Shown here piece after piece: positions 52,166-64,000 of a stretch of 64,000 nt of DNA. A program made the position numbers and the translations under genes. Position 1 is the first letter of the stretch. Each line of letters begins with the position of its first letter. The stretch covers positions 19,705,767 through 19,769,766 of the forward strand of contig OZ037766.1 in assembly GCA_964035545.1 (NCBI GenBank). The letters run 5' to 3'. The notes below the pieces were generated by a model. The model did no database searches. It saw only the letters and a program-made list of their open reading frames with translations, and had not been told where the DNA came from. The DNA comes from Bugula neritina (lineage: Eukaryota; Bryozoa; Gymnolaemata; Cheilostomatida; Bugulidae).

Positions 52166-52806
52166 TTTTGATTTTGGTTTACCTTAGTCAATAGTTGTAG
52201 TTTACGTTTTACTAGTAATTATCATTGTAAGTACTAGCAGTATTATTACCAGTCATTTTTTTTACTTTTTAGTATGACTAAGTATAATGCTGTGAGTATA
52301 GCTAAATCAAACTGGAGTAACTAGTAATTATTATTCTTATGAGAGTATTGTGACAAGTATCAGTATCTCTGTGTCAGTGTGCCTGAGGCGTGATCATGAA
52401 GTGGTGATGATGGTGAGGATGACAGGTTATCAATGTTAATTACAATGTTAATAGTATTATTATCATAAAATTACCAGCCTAAATAACAAACAAATGTCAA
52501 TTTCATATTTTTCAAAAGCAAGACTGATAAATGCTGAGTTTTAAATAGAAAAAAATATTTAATGAGCAATAAATTTTTTTGTCAAAACCACAGTAAGCAA
52601 GTTAATCATAATGAAAAATTGTAGTTTGATGCATGAGTAACTTGTTACACATTATTGCAATTAAGATTTCCAGTTAGCAAGTTAGTAAGAACTTGCAAAA
52701 AACTTGATGGATTAGTTCTGACATTTAGAATAGTCTGATACAAGCACCTTATGTCCCAGGTTACTTATTACAGGGCCATGAAGAAGATGAGCTAGGAGTG
52801 AAAACA

Positions 52807-55800
52807 ATGATGCAATTGGTTCAAGATATATTACCACTTATGTGTTGTGTATTTATTTGCCACTCTGCTTCTGATGTATACCGGCTTCAGGGAAAACCAG
52901 CTGGTGGCTATTACATTGAGATAGAAATTGGTAATTTTTATCTGCATTTATAAAATTGGAATTACAAGATTAACAATAATGTTAGCATAGTAATTGTTGT
53001 CAAATGATAAAAATGAAACCAGTATGAAATTGGTACGCGTTATTTCAATAATGTACGGGTGCTTACAGGAATATTAATAAGTAGATTTTACCAAATCTAA
53101 TATTTATTGATTCAACTTTGACAGCTTTTCTAAAGCTAAATTTTAATATCATATACATTCACTAAATGCACTCCGTTTATAAAAGAACATAACCTTAAGA
53201 ACATTTGAAGTCTTGCATGTTTACTAACTACTTAATTATTCACAATCACATAAATTCATTTGCATATACCAAGTATATACCAATATGAATATAGTTTTTT
53301 CTAGTTAAATACAGTCAATTACTAATATACCTTATTCTGTTTTATAGCCAATTGTATAGTGAAACAATGCTAATTCAGACATTTTTGGGTGTATGTTAAT
53401 AAACTGTAGAATATTACAATTTATAAAAAAGATAAACCCCATTCTAAAATGAACTACTAATAGTTGAAAAGAAAAACATTATTTTTGCAGTATTACATCT
53501 GTATGTAATCCAGTTTATTCATCTGATTACTAGGAACACCACCACAGTTGTTTAATGTGTTACTCGACACTGGGAGTAGTAACTTTGCCATTGCCTCTTC
53601 TCACAACCCATTTCTGTCAACATACTTTGACTCTTCTAAGTCTACTAGTTTCACAACTTCAGGCCAAAGTATACAAGTCAATTACACCCAGGGACATTGG
53701 AAAGGCATTGTAGGTATGTCGTAATACTTGGTAACTTTGCTGCTTGAAACTAAAACTATGTATTTCAAGCTTCCAGTGTTGGCTACGTGAGTTTATATAT
53801 TTTTGTTGTACTTTGAATTGTGTGTTTTTATTTCATGACTGTCATAAAGGGAGCTTTCCAATATTACACATATAATTTAAATTTTGTTTTATCTTTAAAA
53901 TTGTTGTTGAAAACTTGGCAGTGCTCAGCTGTAGCAAATTGTAGCAATTTTCATAGCAAGTTTAGCAAGCAGTTATATCGAGTTTGTTTCGTATGAATGA
54001 GCTATTACAATATCCTATGCTGCATAATTTCTTTTTGTATTCTAACATGTAACCCTTCCACTCTCCAACAGGAAGTGATGTAATAAACTTTGCCGGAGGT
54101 AACCTTACAGCAGTTCGTGCTAGCATATCTCTCATACAGGAGAGTAGAGAGTTTTTTGAGAACGGATCTCAGTGGCAAGGCATCTTGGGCTTAGCTTACC
54201 AAAGTATAGCCATATCTCCTGATGGTTATCAGCCAACTCTGCTGTTAAACTCCCTGGCTCTCTCTGGCATGTTCTAATTTAGTTTTCTCTTGAGTATAAT
54301 TTTGTTAAATAAACGCAAAATTTTAGAATGGTTGAAAAACCCTAACTCAAATCATTGCTTGGCAACTCCGTAACAATTTGGTCTTGCTTTATTAATTTTT
54401 ATATTTTTTTATATTTTATGGTAGTCACAAAAGGTTCTCAACACAACTCATATATATAACGTTAGACATGTGTTTATAATTGTAAGATAGTGCAAAGACA
54501 TAAAGATAAGACAGTATAATAAATATATGTAATCATTTCTCCGATCAATTTTTTTGTTCTAAACATCGCTAACCTACTTTCCAAATCTGCTTTTGTGAAT
54601 TTTGAGAAACTAGTATTTTTATTCCTTAATAGGTCAAGTGCCCAATAGTTTCTCAATGCAATTATGTGGGCCAAGAGATGTTTCAGATAATGACGATGTA
54701 GCCACTGGAGGTAACTTTACTTTGGGAGATGTGGATCATACACAATATACAGGCAGTTTGTACTCAGTCTTAGTTGTAAAGGAGCGATATTACCAGCTTC
54801 TAATTACTGACATCAAGGTATTGCACTACTGACAATTTTGAACATTTGGCTGTTGCTAATATTATTTCGCTATTTCTAAAAGCAACATATATGAAAATAT
54901 GTGCATTTACTTGACAGTTTCCCTACTTTTTCAAACGTCAAGTTAAATTTCTATGCTAAAATATTATTGGGATGTGACAATGCTCTTGCGTTGTAATACT
55001 TTTTAAATTAATGCTGGCTTTATCTCTCTAATTTTGGTTTTTAGCAAAGTCTATTCAGCTCAAGTTCTTGTCTATTTGCCATTAGCTCAGTTTTAGCTTT
55101 TTAATATACTAGAGCTTTGTTTAATATTGGGTTATAACTAGTACAGTGCAATGTCTACTGAGAATTAGGAAGCTCAACTATTGAGTTACTAATTCTTATA
55201 GGTGGGGAATACTTCTCTTGGTGTTGAATGTACAGAGTTAAACAAGGATAAAACAATTCTTGATAGTGGCACAACTAACCTCAGACTCCCTACCAAAGTC
55301 TATTCTAAATTCATAGAAATGCTTAAACTAAAGGTAAGTTTTATTACAACTAAAGCTAGCTTTGGATTGGGAATTTAAATTAACTATTTAAAACAGGTGC
55401 TCATGTATAGAATTCCACAGAGTATAAACATTGTTGCTGTGCCCTGAGTTATACTTGTAATTTCCCAGTTCCTTTTACTACTAAATTGTGTAAATCATTA
55501 CTACTAGTACTGGTTGGGTTTAAACTATTTCTTCAATTAGTAATCTTGTTTATTGTAGCACTTTTGATTCATCACTTAACTAATGTATACATGTGTACGA
55601 TATGCTTGCATGTGTGTTTTGATTTATTATTATTTTATTATGTAGTATGCATGCACATAATATCCATATACACGCTCACGCACATATATTTTTTTTAATT
55701 GGGTCATTTTACTTAATTTAGTACACACTGGATATCTTCAATTTTTAGCTATTTTTCACAATTTAACTGCTAATGGACATGGGTTTTTTGGCCAAAACTA

Positions 55801-57623
55801 GTAAAACACCAATAAGTACACCTAAATAATCAAAGTTCTTTTTAATTTTGCTTCATTTCCCATGTTTTTTCCTAATTATTCAGCTACTTTTGGTTGCGGA
55901 CTGTTACGGTTTTTTCGTAACGGTCCGCACTTCTAATAAGCTAAATATATAAGAAAAAACATGGGAAATCAAGCAAAATTAAGAAGAACCTTAATTGTTT
56001 TGGTATATTTATTGGTGCTTTACTAGTTTTGGGCAAAAAGTCATGTTCATTACCAACTAAATTGTGAAAAATAGCTGAAAACCGAAGATATCCAGTGTGT
56101 ACTAAATTAAGTAAAATGATATAATTTATTTTAGTCAAACATTAGTAACTTGGGTGATGCATTTTGGTATGGGACAGACTTGGCTTGCTTCAATCATAGT
56201 AACGATGACAGCTCTTTCTACAATCAGTTTCCGGTGATAAATCTACACATACTTAGCACCGCCCAACAGGAAGTGGTTCTCTATGTTTCTCCCGTGCAGT
56301 ACCTTAGACCTGTACCCCCACTGACCTCTACAGATAAGGATTGCTATAAGGTGGCCGTCGCTAGCTCTTCTGCTGGAACAGTTATAGGTAAGTCTGAGAC
56401 AGGTACCTGCCATAACCAACCCCTCAGGGACTAACTAGTAACTAGCCATTCATATTTATTTACACTAATGCATAAAAATAATGCATCTAAAATACGGTTT
56501 AGAGAAAAACCAAATATTATTTTATTGTAATAAACTAGTTGGACATATAAGGTGGCAAGGATGTATGCCCTGTGTGTACAATAGTATGGCTAATCTAAGT
56601 GCAAGGTCTGAGAGTCCGCTACCAGTTGCTACCCCTGGCACTGAGGCTATGCCACATCATCTAGTGAGGGCTGTATTTTGAGCATTATACATCATTACAA
56701 CTCTCTAGTTGAGATAGAAAAGTATTCTGAAGTTGGGCCAACTGGTATTCAACCTACCTCTCAGTGCAGATGTTGTTGTGGATAATCGAAGGAATAAGTG
56801 TGAAAATCATGTGATGTAAGCTAACTGTTTTATAGAATTCAATATAGTGAACTATCTTATCCAAGGAAGAGCTACATAAATGCGTAGCTATACATTTGAT
56901 AGATGAGTAGGGTGTTGGGTTGTTTATTCAGGGACCAGAAGGTGTTGGGAAGAGTTTGTGAATATTATTCTAATGATTTGTTCTGAACGGCAACGGTTTT
57001 ATTTTGATATTTTAGACGATCATTGCCCCCTGTTTCAACACAATATTGTATTTTACCCTGTATATCAAATAGATATAAAGTAAAAATAGACCTATTTATA
57101 ATTAATTATTGATTTTCATCAGTCTATCTTTGGCATACTATAATTAAGATAGTTTTTAGTATATCTTTTTGTATTGATGTCATTATAACTGTTCAACATC
57201 TTGCAGATACATTTACCTCCCCTTCATCTTATCATAGAGTTATCAAGCTTTATATTTGTCTCGCTTGTTTTAGGTGCTGTTATCATGGAGGGCTATTTTG
57301 CTTACTTTGACCGGGAGAATGGATCAGTGCTTCTTGCTGAAACTACTTGTAGTCCAAGAATCCCTTCTGTTCAGCCCAGTGCAATAGTTGGGTATTTTCC
57401 CAGTTCTAACACTTCCAGTTGTATGTATGTTGCAAAACACAACAAGGTTTTACCTACTTACGCAATTGTACTAATAGTTGTAGTTTCTCTTATTCTTGTT
57501 GTACTACTTTCTCTTCTGATAATTAATTTAATATGCAAACTTAAGCACAGGAGGCGACGGAGAATGCAATCTGATACTAACTTCTATAACTTAGTAGACA
57601 ATAGTTTTGATACTGAATATTAA
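52807..57623 (+). CDS. BACE: BACE-type transmembrane aspartic protease, 472 aa
   Basis: A membrane-anchored aspartic protease that cleaves type I membrane proteins near the membrane, homologous to beta-secretase. Exons: 52807-52930, 53534-53713, 54072-54266, 54633-54817, 55202-55333, 56135-56387, 57274-57623; all phases agree. Both catalytic motifs are present: DTGSSNFAIA in exon 2 and DSGTTNLRLP in exon 5. Other family landmarks are YTQGHW, WQGILGLAY, FSMQLCG, QYLRPV, GTVIGAVIMEGYF. The six cysteines that form the three BACE disulfides are present (QLCG, VECT, LACF, KDCY, TTCS, SSCM). The TM segment is at the C-terminus (AIVLIVVVSLILVVLLSLLI), then a short basic tail. Oddities: almost no prodomain between the likely signal peptide and YRLQGKPAGGYY; a tail without the BACE1 dileucine, ending NFYNLVDNSFDTEY; and a probable GC donor after exon 3. 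An acceptor-like CAG just before the start means an upstream exon is possible. AATAAA at 57712-57717 may be the poly(A) signal. Confidence 0.9.
55704..56119. mobile_element. foldback (snapback) element with ~190-bp inverted arms
   Basis: The left arm starting TCATTTTACTTAATTTAGTA at 55704 is mirrored by the right arm ending TACTAAATTAAGTAAAATGA at 56119. The arms are near-complementary almost to the centre, where GCGGACTGTTACGG faces CCGTAACGGTCCGC around a short loop. It is a non-coding foldback or MITE insertion. It lies in BACE intron 5 and ends only 15 bases before the acceptor of exon 6. Target duplications are not clear. Confidence 0.8.
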
Positions 57624-59314
57624 ATTACTGCTTAGATGTAGTGATTGTCTTTGCTATAAGCTCATATAATTTACATGTTGGAGTTTTAGCTTGGGGTCGT
57701 CTCTTAAATTTAATAAAATTACAATCTATTTCATAGTATTTTTGCTAAGAGTATGTTATGCTTTCAATCAAATAATATGTTTTTTATTTTCTTGCTGAGT
57801 TTCCAATGTTCTATTTATTAGCTCTTTTATATGTAGTTTTATGACTTAGACAGCTTATTGCTGAATACTGAATCATCAATGTTTTTAGGGAGATACGTGC
57901 TTTGGTGCTTAACTTGGCAGAGCTGTATCTCAACACGGTTATTTGTTTTTATCATCTTTTTCCAATATTTGTTTAAATTACATGTTATTTATGGATATAC
58001 TTCTTTCTAGTCTTCTATCTTTCTTGCCATGCTACCAATGGGTTTTAACTTTGATAAGTCTTTTTTAATTATTGTGAGATGTTTGAATAAAAAGCAATCA
58101 GCGAGTTGTGTGCAGTTTCCAATATTAATCCGTTCACTGGCCACTCACCAGAACTGCTCTTTGAATTGTATCTTTTGAAGAAACTGGCTGATACGTAAGT
58201 AATATAGTATTATGTAATCTCAATATGAATTTTCTCTGCATTTCAATTTAAAAAGAGTAATAGCTTATTGATTTATTTCTCTGGCTTTCTTTTATGTAGA
58301 ATTTTCAATTAAAGTAAGGTTTAATGTATTTTGTCAAATCGATTCCAGGGAAGTGAAATGTTTTGATTAGTTTTGAGATTTTGTGATTTAAAGTTTTACT
58401 GCTTTCAGGTTCTGTTTGCAGTTGCTGCTCTTCACAGTTGGCAGGTAAAATTCTTTACTTCTGTTTTGTAAACTTGATTTTACTTTAAAATATCTCTCTT
58501 TCAAATAAATGAGTTTAGCACATTTTTACTACTACATTTGTTTAGGAATTATTTTCTTGTTAGTAGTTAAAGCTTTAGCATGCAAAATATTGTTTCTTTT
58601 ATTAATGTGCACTTTGAAACTTGTAGGTTTCTTCTTTTGCTGTATGAGTGAGCTTTCATTACATCTAACTAACCACAGTAAGTTACTAACCCACTTCTAC
58701 TTTTTTCTCACTTAGTTACACTGTCTTCTTTATTGTGATAATTGCTCTTATTCTCAGTCCGAGTTACTCATTAGCTAATATAGTGTAAATAGACACATGC
58801 ATTATTTATGATCAGTGTTTTTATCTTATTCTTAGCGTCGTATTTGTATCTTCAGTTTGACTGGTGCTGTGTTCTTCTGACCTCGTCACTACTTTATTCA
58901 GTGGTTGTTGCTAGTGTATGGCGTGTCTCTGGGTTGTTAACACTTCCGTTTCAATTCCATTCCAATCCAATAGTTGCGTACCTTGTTAATGCTTACCTGT
59001 CTACAATATAATGCATTATATGAAGTGAATGGTTACTTTATCACTTTCTACTTGTAGTTTAGAAAGCAAATTGAAGCTGTTTTAAGTTATCAATATTTCT
59101 GACACCTCTATATTTTGCATTCAAACCTGCACTAAAAACTTGAAGGTGCAATTTTTTACCCTCTTATTATCTATTGTATATAGAATTTTACCATTGTCTA
59201 TTATTTCTAAGTGATTGTTAAATTGTGTTTTTGTTTCAAATGGCCATTATAATTTCTGTGCAGTAAATATAATGTAACAGAAAGTTATCAATATTTTGTG
59301 TTTTGCATATAGGT
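57624..59314. other. 3' flank of BACE gene and upstream of next gene
   Basis: Contains the BACE 3' untranslated region (AATAAA at 57712 and again near 58086) and two small exon-like stretches listed separately. The remaining AT-rich sequence has no supported gene. The promoter of the gene beginning at 59315 should lie here or further left within introns. Confidence 0.4.
58116..58444 (+). CDS. two possible small exons, unknown gene
   Basis: 58116-58194 is bounded by TGTGTGCAG and GTAAGTAA and in one frame reads NINPFTGHSPELLFELYLLK, a complex peptide. 58409-58444 is bounded by CTTTCAG and GTAAAATT and stays open in the phase left by the first. They could be coding exons of an undetected gene, non-coding 5' exons of the gene starting at 59315, or chance. 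The first exon is the stronger of the two. Confidence 0.25.
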
Positions 59315-62300
59315 ATGAATGTGATGTCAGCTCATATGTCGTTCACATTCTTGCTGACTTTCAGCTTGTGCTTTTCATTGGCTACAGCTGCTGATTTACC
59401 GCAGGTTAGTGATTTAACTTGATTATAAATAATGTTAATGCATTTCTAATTTTATAAATCACTTGCTTTTTAGGCTTTCTAGTTTTATTGTCAGCTAATG
59501 CAAGCAATCTTTATCTGTTGAAATATACATTTTTTGTTCACAGATTTGGAAAAAGTACTAGAATTATCTTACAAGAATAAAAAGTTATTTGCTTTTCTCA
59601 ATTGTTTGCCAGGCCTAGCAGGCTTGTAATATAATTCATGTGATACTTCAGATCAATATCCCCATACTTTTATTGTAAAACATTTTCATTTCACAGGAAT
59701 AAATGTTTGAGATAAATGAGTGTAAATATTTAAAGGATGAGGTTAGTAACATGTGAGCAACAAATAACTCAACATGAAGATCACACAATATTTTTCCTTT
59801 GCAGTTATGTGATAAAGATTTTTTACCTAACGCTACATAGAGTGGAAAATGCTGCACTTGTTATCAAAAGTGATGTTTTACACTTTGAAAGACGAGCTTT
59901 ACACCTAAGCACTTGCAATAATAATAATTTGTAGTTTGAGACAGTTAGATAATCCTGGTTAGATCTAATGAACTTCTGCAGTGCAAGATCAATATAAAAT
60001 CCTACATACATTTTCGATTTTAAATATGACCCAAACAAATTACGAGTGCTGTAAGTGGAAATGATAGTTTTGAATAATCATAGATTGCTAAAAATGTTAG
60101 TCTACCAAACTACAAAAATGCTTTTATGTTTCAAAATATGCTTTGAGCTTGATTTAGTGCTTGGTATCTTCTATGCGATGTGGTTTCCACTTGAAAGTGC
60201 AAAAAATTGATATCAAGCATTGCATTACAAAGTTTATCATGCTATAACATTATAACATTAAGTTTCAGAATAGCCATACCCTAAAGTACAATTTACTCAT
60301 TTATTTTTTTGTTTCAAACGATATTTTACAGTAGTGTGCATTTAATTGTTTTTTGTAGCTCAATGTTACTCTACCAGTGGATAAAGTAAAGTTTGGGATC
60401 ACTACTCACCCCCACAATATGACCTTTATGAAATATGGAGATGCCCTGACTACACTTGCTCAAGTAGTGTTTCCCCCTGGAGATACAAACAACATGACCT
60501 TTGAGGTAACATTTATAGTGTGAAACCAGGTGATAGTGTGAGTAAGAAACAGTCATGTCTAATGGAAACCTCATTCAGCTATAGTGCACTATCATAAGTC
60601 TTGGGCACAAATCTTAGAACAAGTCACCACCTTAATTTTATAATAGATTTTAATCTAGCAAATATTTTTCTTCAAGTGTTCAGGCTACGCTCATCTAGTT
60701 TTTTCTAAACAACTGTTGATGAATTGTTTGTTTGCCCTACTGTATAATTCTCTATTGGTTTTACTCTGTACTGCGTTCTGCTTAGGAAAATAGTTTTTCT
60801 TTTATAATTTATATTTGAGTGACCCATTTTTTAGCAAGTCGATAGCAAATTTGTAAATCTTTGTATGCATCACTACAGCTGATGTTTTATTGTGCAATTA
60901 TTTGTGCACTATAATCATGTCTGTGTTATAGATCTTTCTGTTTGGAGAGGAGCCTTTTGCAGTGGAGCTTGTAGATTTCCGAGTACTGTCAGTTGGGAGT
61001 TGCTTGACCATGTCAGCTGGGACAATGAAGGACATAAATGATGCAGTGATTAGGAAAACCCATACCAATGCAACATGTGTAAATATTTTTATTAGCTTTT
61101 CTGTATTGTACTGTCTCATTATTTATATATAGTCATTCATTTTAATACTTCACATTATATGCCATAGTTAAAGGGTTTTAATGAATGTATTTAGTAAATA
61201 AAAGTGAATAATTTTGTCACATTAAAAATTTTAGTTTTTAACTTCTTTCATTGCTGAAAAATAAAATAGGGATTTTCATTTCATCCTTCGATTTGGCATA
61301 GTAAAAGGTTGCATTTGTGTAAGGGCTGTATGATAGATTTTCAACATTGAGACATTTATACATAGATGTGAACACACTTTAATATTATTTACATTGACAT
61401 CACCATTATGCAAAAGCCTTTATGTCGACCTAAGCATGTATAAATCATGTCATCAGTTTAAGGGCTAAATCTTTAGAACTGTAAAATTGGTTAAACTAAT
61501 GCTGGGATAATTGCAAAATAGTTTTATTCACCCAACAAATAATGATGCAAATATCTTCTTCACAAAAGTGCAGATCACACCATGCAAGTACTGGTAAGCT
61601 AATATTTTAAAAGTTTGGAAAATTGGTAATTATATTTATGAAGCTCCTACAGCTAGATGCAATAGTAATTAAAGTTGATGTATTACAACTGTACCTAGAT
61701 AAGAAGGCTCTTATGCTGTGCCATCACCCATATTACTTGGTTAGTTATAGAATGCATCTATGACAATCTTTTCTATCTATGGCATATAGGATTGCCTCTA
61801 TTTTTTTTATAAAATGTGAAATCAACAGTATAATAAAGTGAAGTTTGTAGTAAAATTGCATGGTGTTGTTTTAATATTTCCATTATGTGATTAAAGTTTC
61901 CCAGTTCTTCAAATATGAAAATTTCTCAGATGCTGTTTTGTCTAACCTGCTAAAGATATTTTATTCAGTATGAAACTGCCTTCATGTTTCTTGGGAGCTC
62001 CACAAATGACGCAGCTTGCGTTGATGACCTGAACCTGGACGAAGTGTCTCTCACCTTTACATACAGTGTCTTGATGTCCAAGTCTGAATTCACCGGCTAC
62101 AATAACAGCAACTTTAGGTACTCTCTTTATTCTGTTAAATCTAGAACATAATCTAAGAGTGGTTGTTCTAGGTGGGTAGAGAAGTCTCTCTCTAATGAGA
62201 ATGAGCTGTATAGGTTCACTAAATAAAATTTAACTAATTGCAACTGATGAGCGGCATATGCTGGTCTTATCTGCCATTAATCTAGTTGCTATGGACAGCC

Positions 62301-64000
62301 TAAGGCTATGCTAAAATTTGCAACTTAAGGGATTTTCGTTTCATATATCATATAATGAATTTATTCATATTGGTTTAGACTTAAGAGTGTGACTAGTCAT
62401 GTTGTGTTCCTGAATGATTAAGGATTGTTAGCAAGAGAAAGTTTTAAGCTGCAAAGGCAAGATATAGGCAGTCCTGAGTTATATTGGCTTAGTTTTATGT
62501 TTCATGTATTTTTTAGCCTAGTTTGTGGGTCAGCATATATGAATTATGCTAGGATTTGGATTGTGGCTGAGACACTGGTTCTCCATTATGCTAATGAAAC
62601 ATACTCGGTATGTACAAATATATTCTGTGTAAAGGTACAGACATTATTCCACATTATTTAATGTTATGTAAGCATTTCAATACTGACGAGTGAGAGAGTG
62701 AGTTGGAAACTAGTTTCTGGAGTTTAGTTATCTTACAAAGGCAAAACTACATTACAATATTTAGTTGCAAATTAAGTGGAAGTCTAAAATTTGATAAAAT
62801 GAAGTAAAAGAATTAAATATGAAGCGCTCTTGAACTATGAGATTTTATTTTATAGTTTGATAGCGTCTGCACTGATTTGTTCAGACCTGTGTTTTAAATT
62901 ATACAGTTTTGACTTGTATAATCGGACGTTTTCAGATACATGTGTATTTTTTATTAGTAGGGTTGTACAATGATTTAGTTACTACTGGGAAAAATCTTAG
63001 CAACTTTTGTATTATTCTCATAATACTAAATTTCACATATGGTATTTGTGAACTTCTAAAACCCGCACATCTAAATTGCAGGAACATGGATATGTTGAGT
63101 GGGCATTTTATGTACTGTACTTTTAAAAATCTTAGTAGTCACATTTTGAGTACCTTGTTTTAAATAACTTTGTATTTTTTATCTGTAAATTAAATTTCTA
63201 GTTGGTTTCATAATGGTTCTGAACAATATAATTTTTTGTTTTGCAAACTTTGTAAATTTGGGGAAAGTTACAGTTGCAGTCTTATGTAACAATCACCACT
63301 ATGTTGTTAGATTTTTTGCTACGGTTCAAATTGCTTGTGAAATTTTGTCCAAGTTAGCAAGATGATATACTCTATTTTCTTGAAAGCATTTAGTTCTTTC
63401 GCTGTTTTCTCCTCTTCAAATTTAATCCTAATCACATACACATGCTTGGGAATTAAAAACATTTACTTGTTAAAACCTATAACTCAGCTGGTTTACTTAA
63501 CACACGTAGAATTCGTCATCTGCAGAGATGTCACATGATATAATCTTACCAGATTCGTTTCCTATTGGCCTTACATCTGCTATTGTCGTCAATGCCTACG
63601 TCCCAGACCTATACTTCAATGTAAGTTTTTTTAATTAATCATTTTGTGCGAGGGTGGCAGTTAACATAGTTTGAAATTATGGCACTGTGCACTCGGATGA
63701 TGGGTGCTGTAGCTTTTTCCCTACTTTTGTCTCGTTCTGTACTCTGTTCTAAGGTTATTATATTGTAAATATGTTGTCATAGACGTCAGCATTTCAAAGT
63801 CTTTGGTCTATATTTTATATTCCATATTTTATTTAGTTGATAATACAATCCAAGTATAACATAAACATACTTGAGGCATGTTTGCCATTTTATAAATATG
63901 TTTTAGTTTTATTTAACCTTGTTTATTGTAGCTTACCGTAGACCTCTTTATTCCAACCAATGTGTCTATGAGTGATGACCTCCTCACATTGTGTGATGTC
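59315..64000 (+). CDS. secreted or surface protein of unknown family, 5' part (runs off the window)
   Basis: Exons: 59315-59404, 60359-60505, 60932-61078, 61969-62117, 62517-62607, 63510-63620, 63932-64000 (cut by the edge); GT-AG junctions and consistent phases give 231 codons so far. The ATG at 59315 opens a signal peptide (MSFTFLLTFSLCFSLATAAD is its core). The mature part is rich in short hydrophobic beta-strand-like stretches and Asn glycosylation sites (LNVT, NMTF, NATC, NETY, LTVDLFIPTNVS). Two segments look homologous: LTTLAQVVFPPGDTNNMTFE + IFLFGEEPF, and IVVNAYVPDLYFN + LTVDLFIPTNVS. Each is interrupted by a phase-0 intron at the matching point. This suggests tandem extracellular beta-sandwich repeats. 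No named domain is recognised. An alternative frame of the first exon is also open but loses the signal peptide and does not continue. Confidence 0.65.

Noticed and set aside
59313-59404. Alternative frame YECDVSSYVVHILADFQLVL in the first exon of the last gene
   Set aside because: It ends in a stop within the exon, whereas the ATG frame gives a signal peptide and continues in phase through six further exons.
1-64000. CRISPR arrays, operons, ribosome binding sites, prophage or bacterial origins
   Set aside because: The window is eukaryotic; no spaced palindromic repeats or polycistronic packing were seen.

Overview
The window is intron-rich, strongly AT-rich animal DNA from an invertebrate. 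The evidence is split genes with GT-AG introns, metazoan-only families (a BMP ligand, a BACE-type membrane aspartic protease, an LRR receptor), abundant microsatellites, a tRNA-derived SINE family and small DNA-transposon relics. The BMP ligand and the BACE protease together suggest a bilaterian, possibly a lophotrochozoan; this is inference. Nothing looks bacterial or viral. The genes were rebuilt by hand from open frames, splice signals and intron phase. All exon joins below keep one reading frame.

Layout, left to right. A possible last exon of a minus-strand gene lies at 53-236. A 7 kb gap follows. A five-exon plus-strand gene (7036-13011) encodes a 416-residue protein I do not recognise. 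A minus-strand BMP-family ligand (14326-20117, five exons, 479 residues) has a signal peptide, propeptide, furin site and the seven-cysteine domain. A repeat-filled stretch (20.2-26.9 kb) holds a decayed non-LTR retrotransposon end, a truncated SINE with 17-bp target duplications, a tiny hAT-type MITE with an 8-bp duplication, and one copy of a second MITE. A minus-strand secreted protein of unknown family (26938-33521, six exons, about 231 residues) has a candidate opposite-strand exon (30707-30963) inside one of its introns. The 33.6-42.9 kb gap holds a full SINE, a hAT end and a CCAAT/CRE cluster that looks like a promoter.

The last third is gene-dense. A minus-strand LRR transmembrane receptor (42998-48153, nine exons, 566 residues) has a tail crowded with tyrosine motifs. 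A BACE-like protease (52807-57623, seven exons, 472 residues) is on the plus strand. The 5' part of a secreted or surface protein of unknown family (59315 to the window edge, plus strand) appears to contain repeated beta-rich segments.

The genes do not form an evident pathway. They are ordinary neighbours in an animal genome, mostly acting outside the cell or at its surface. The parts most worth a second look are the unknown genes, the receptor tail, the unusual ends of the BACE protein, a foldback element beside a BACE splice site, a probable GC-AG intron and the SINE/MITE families.
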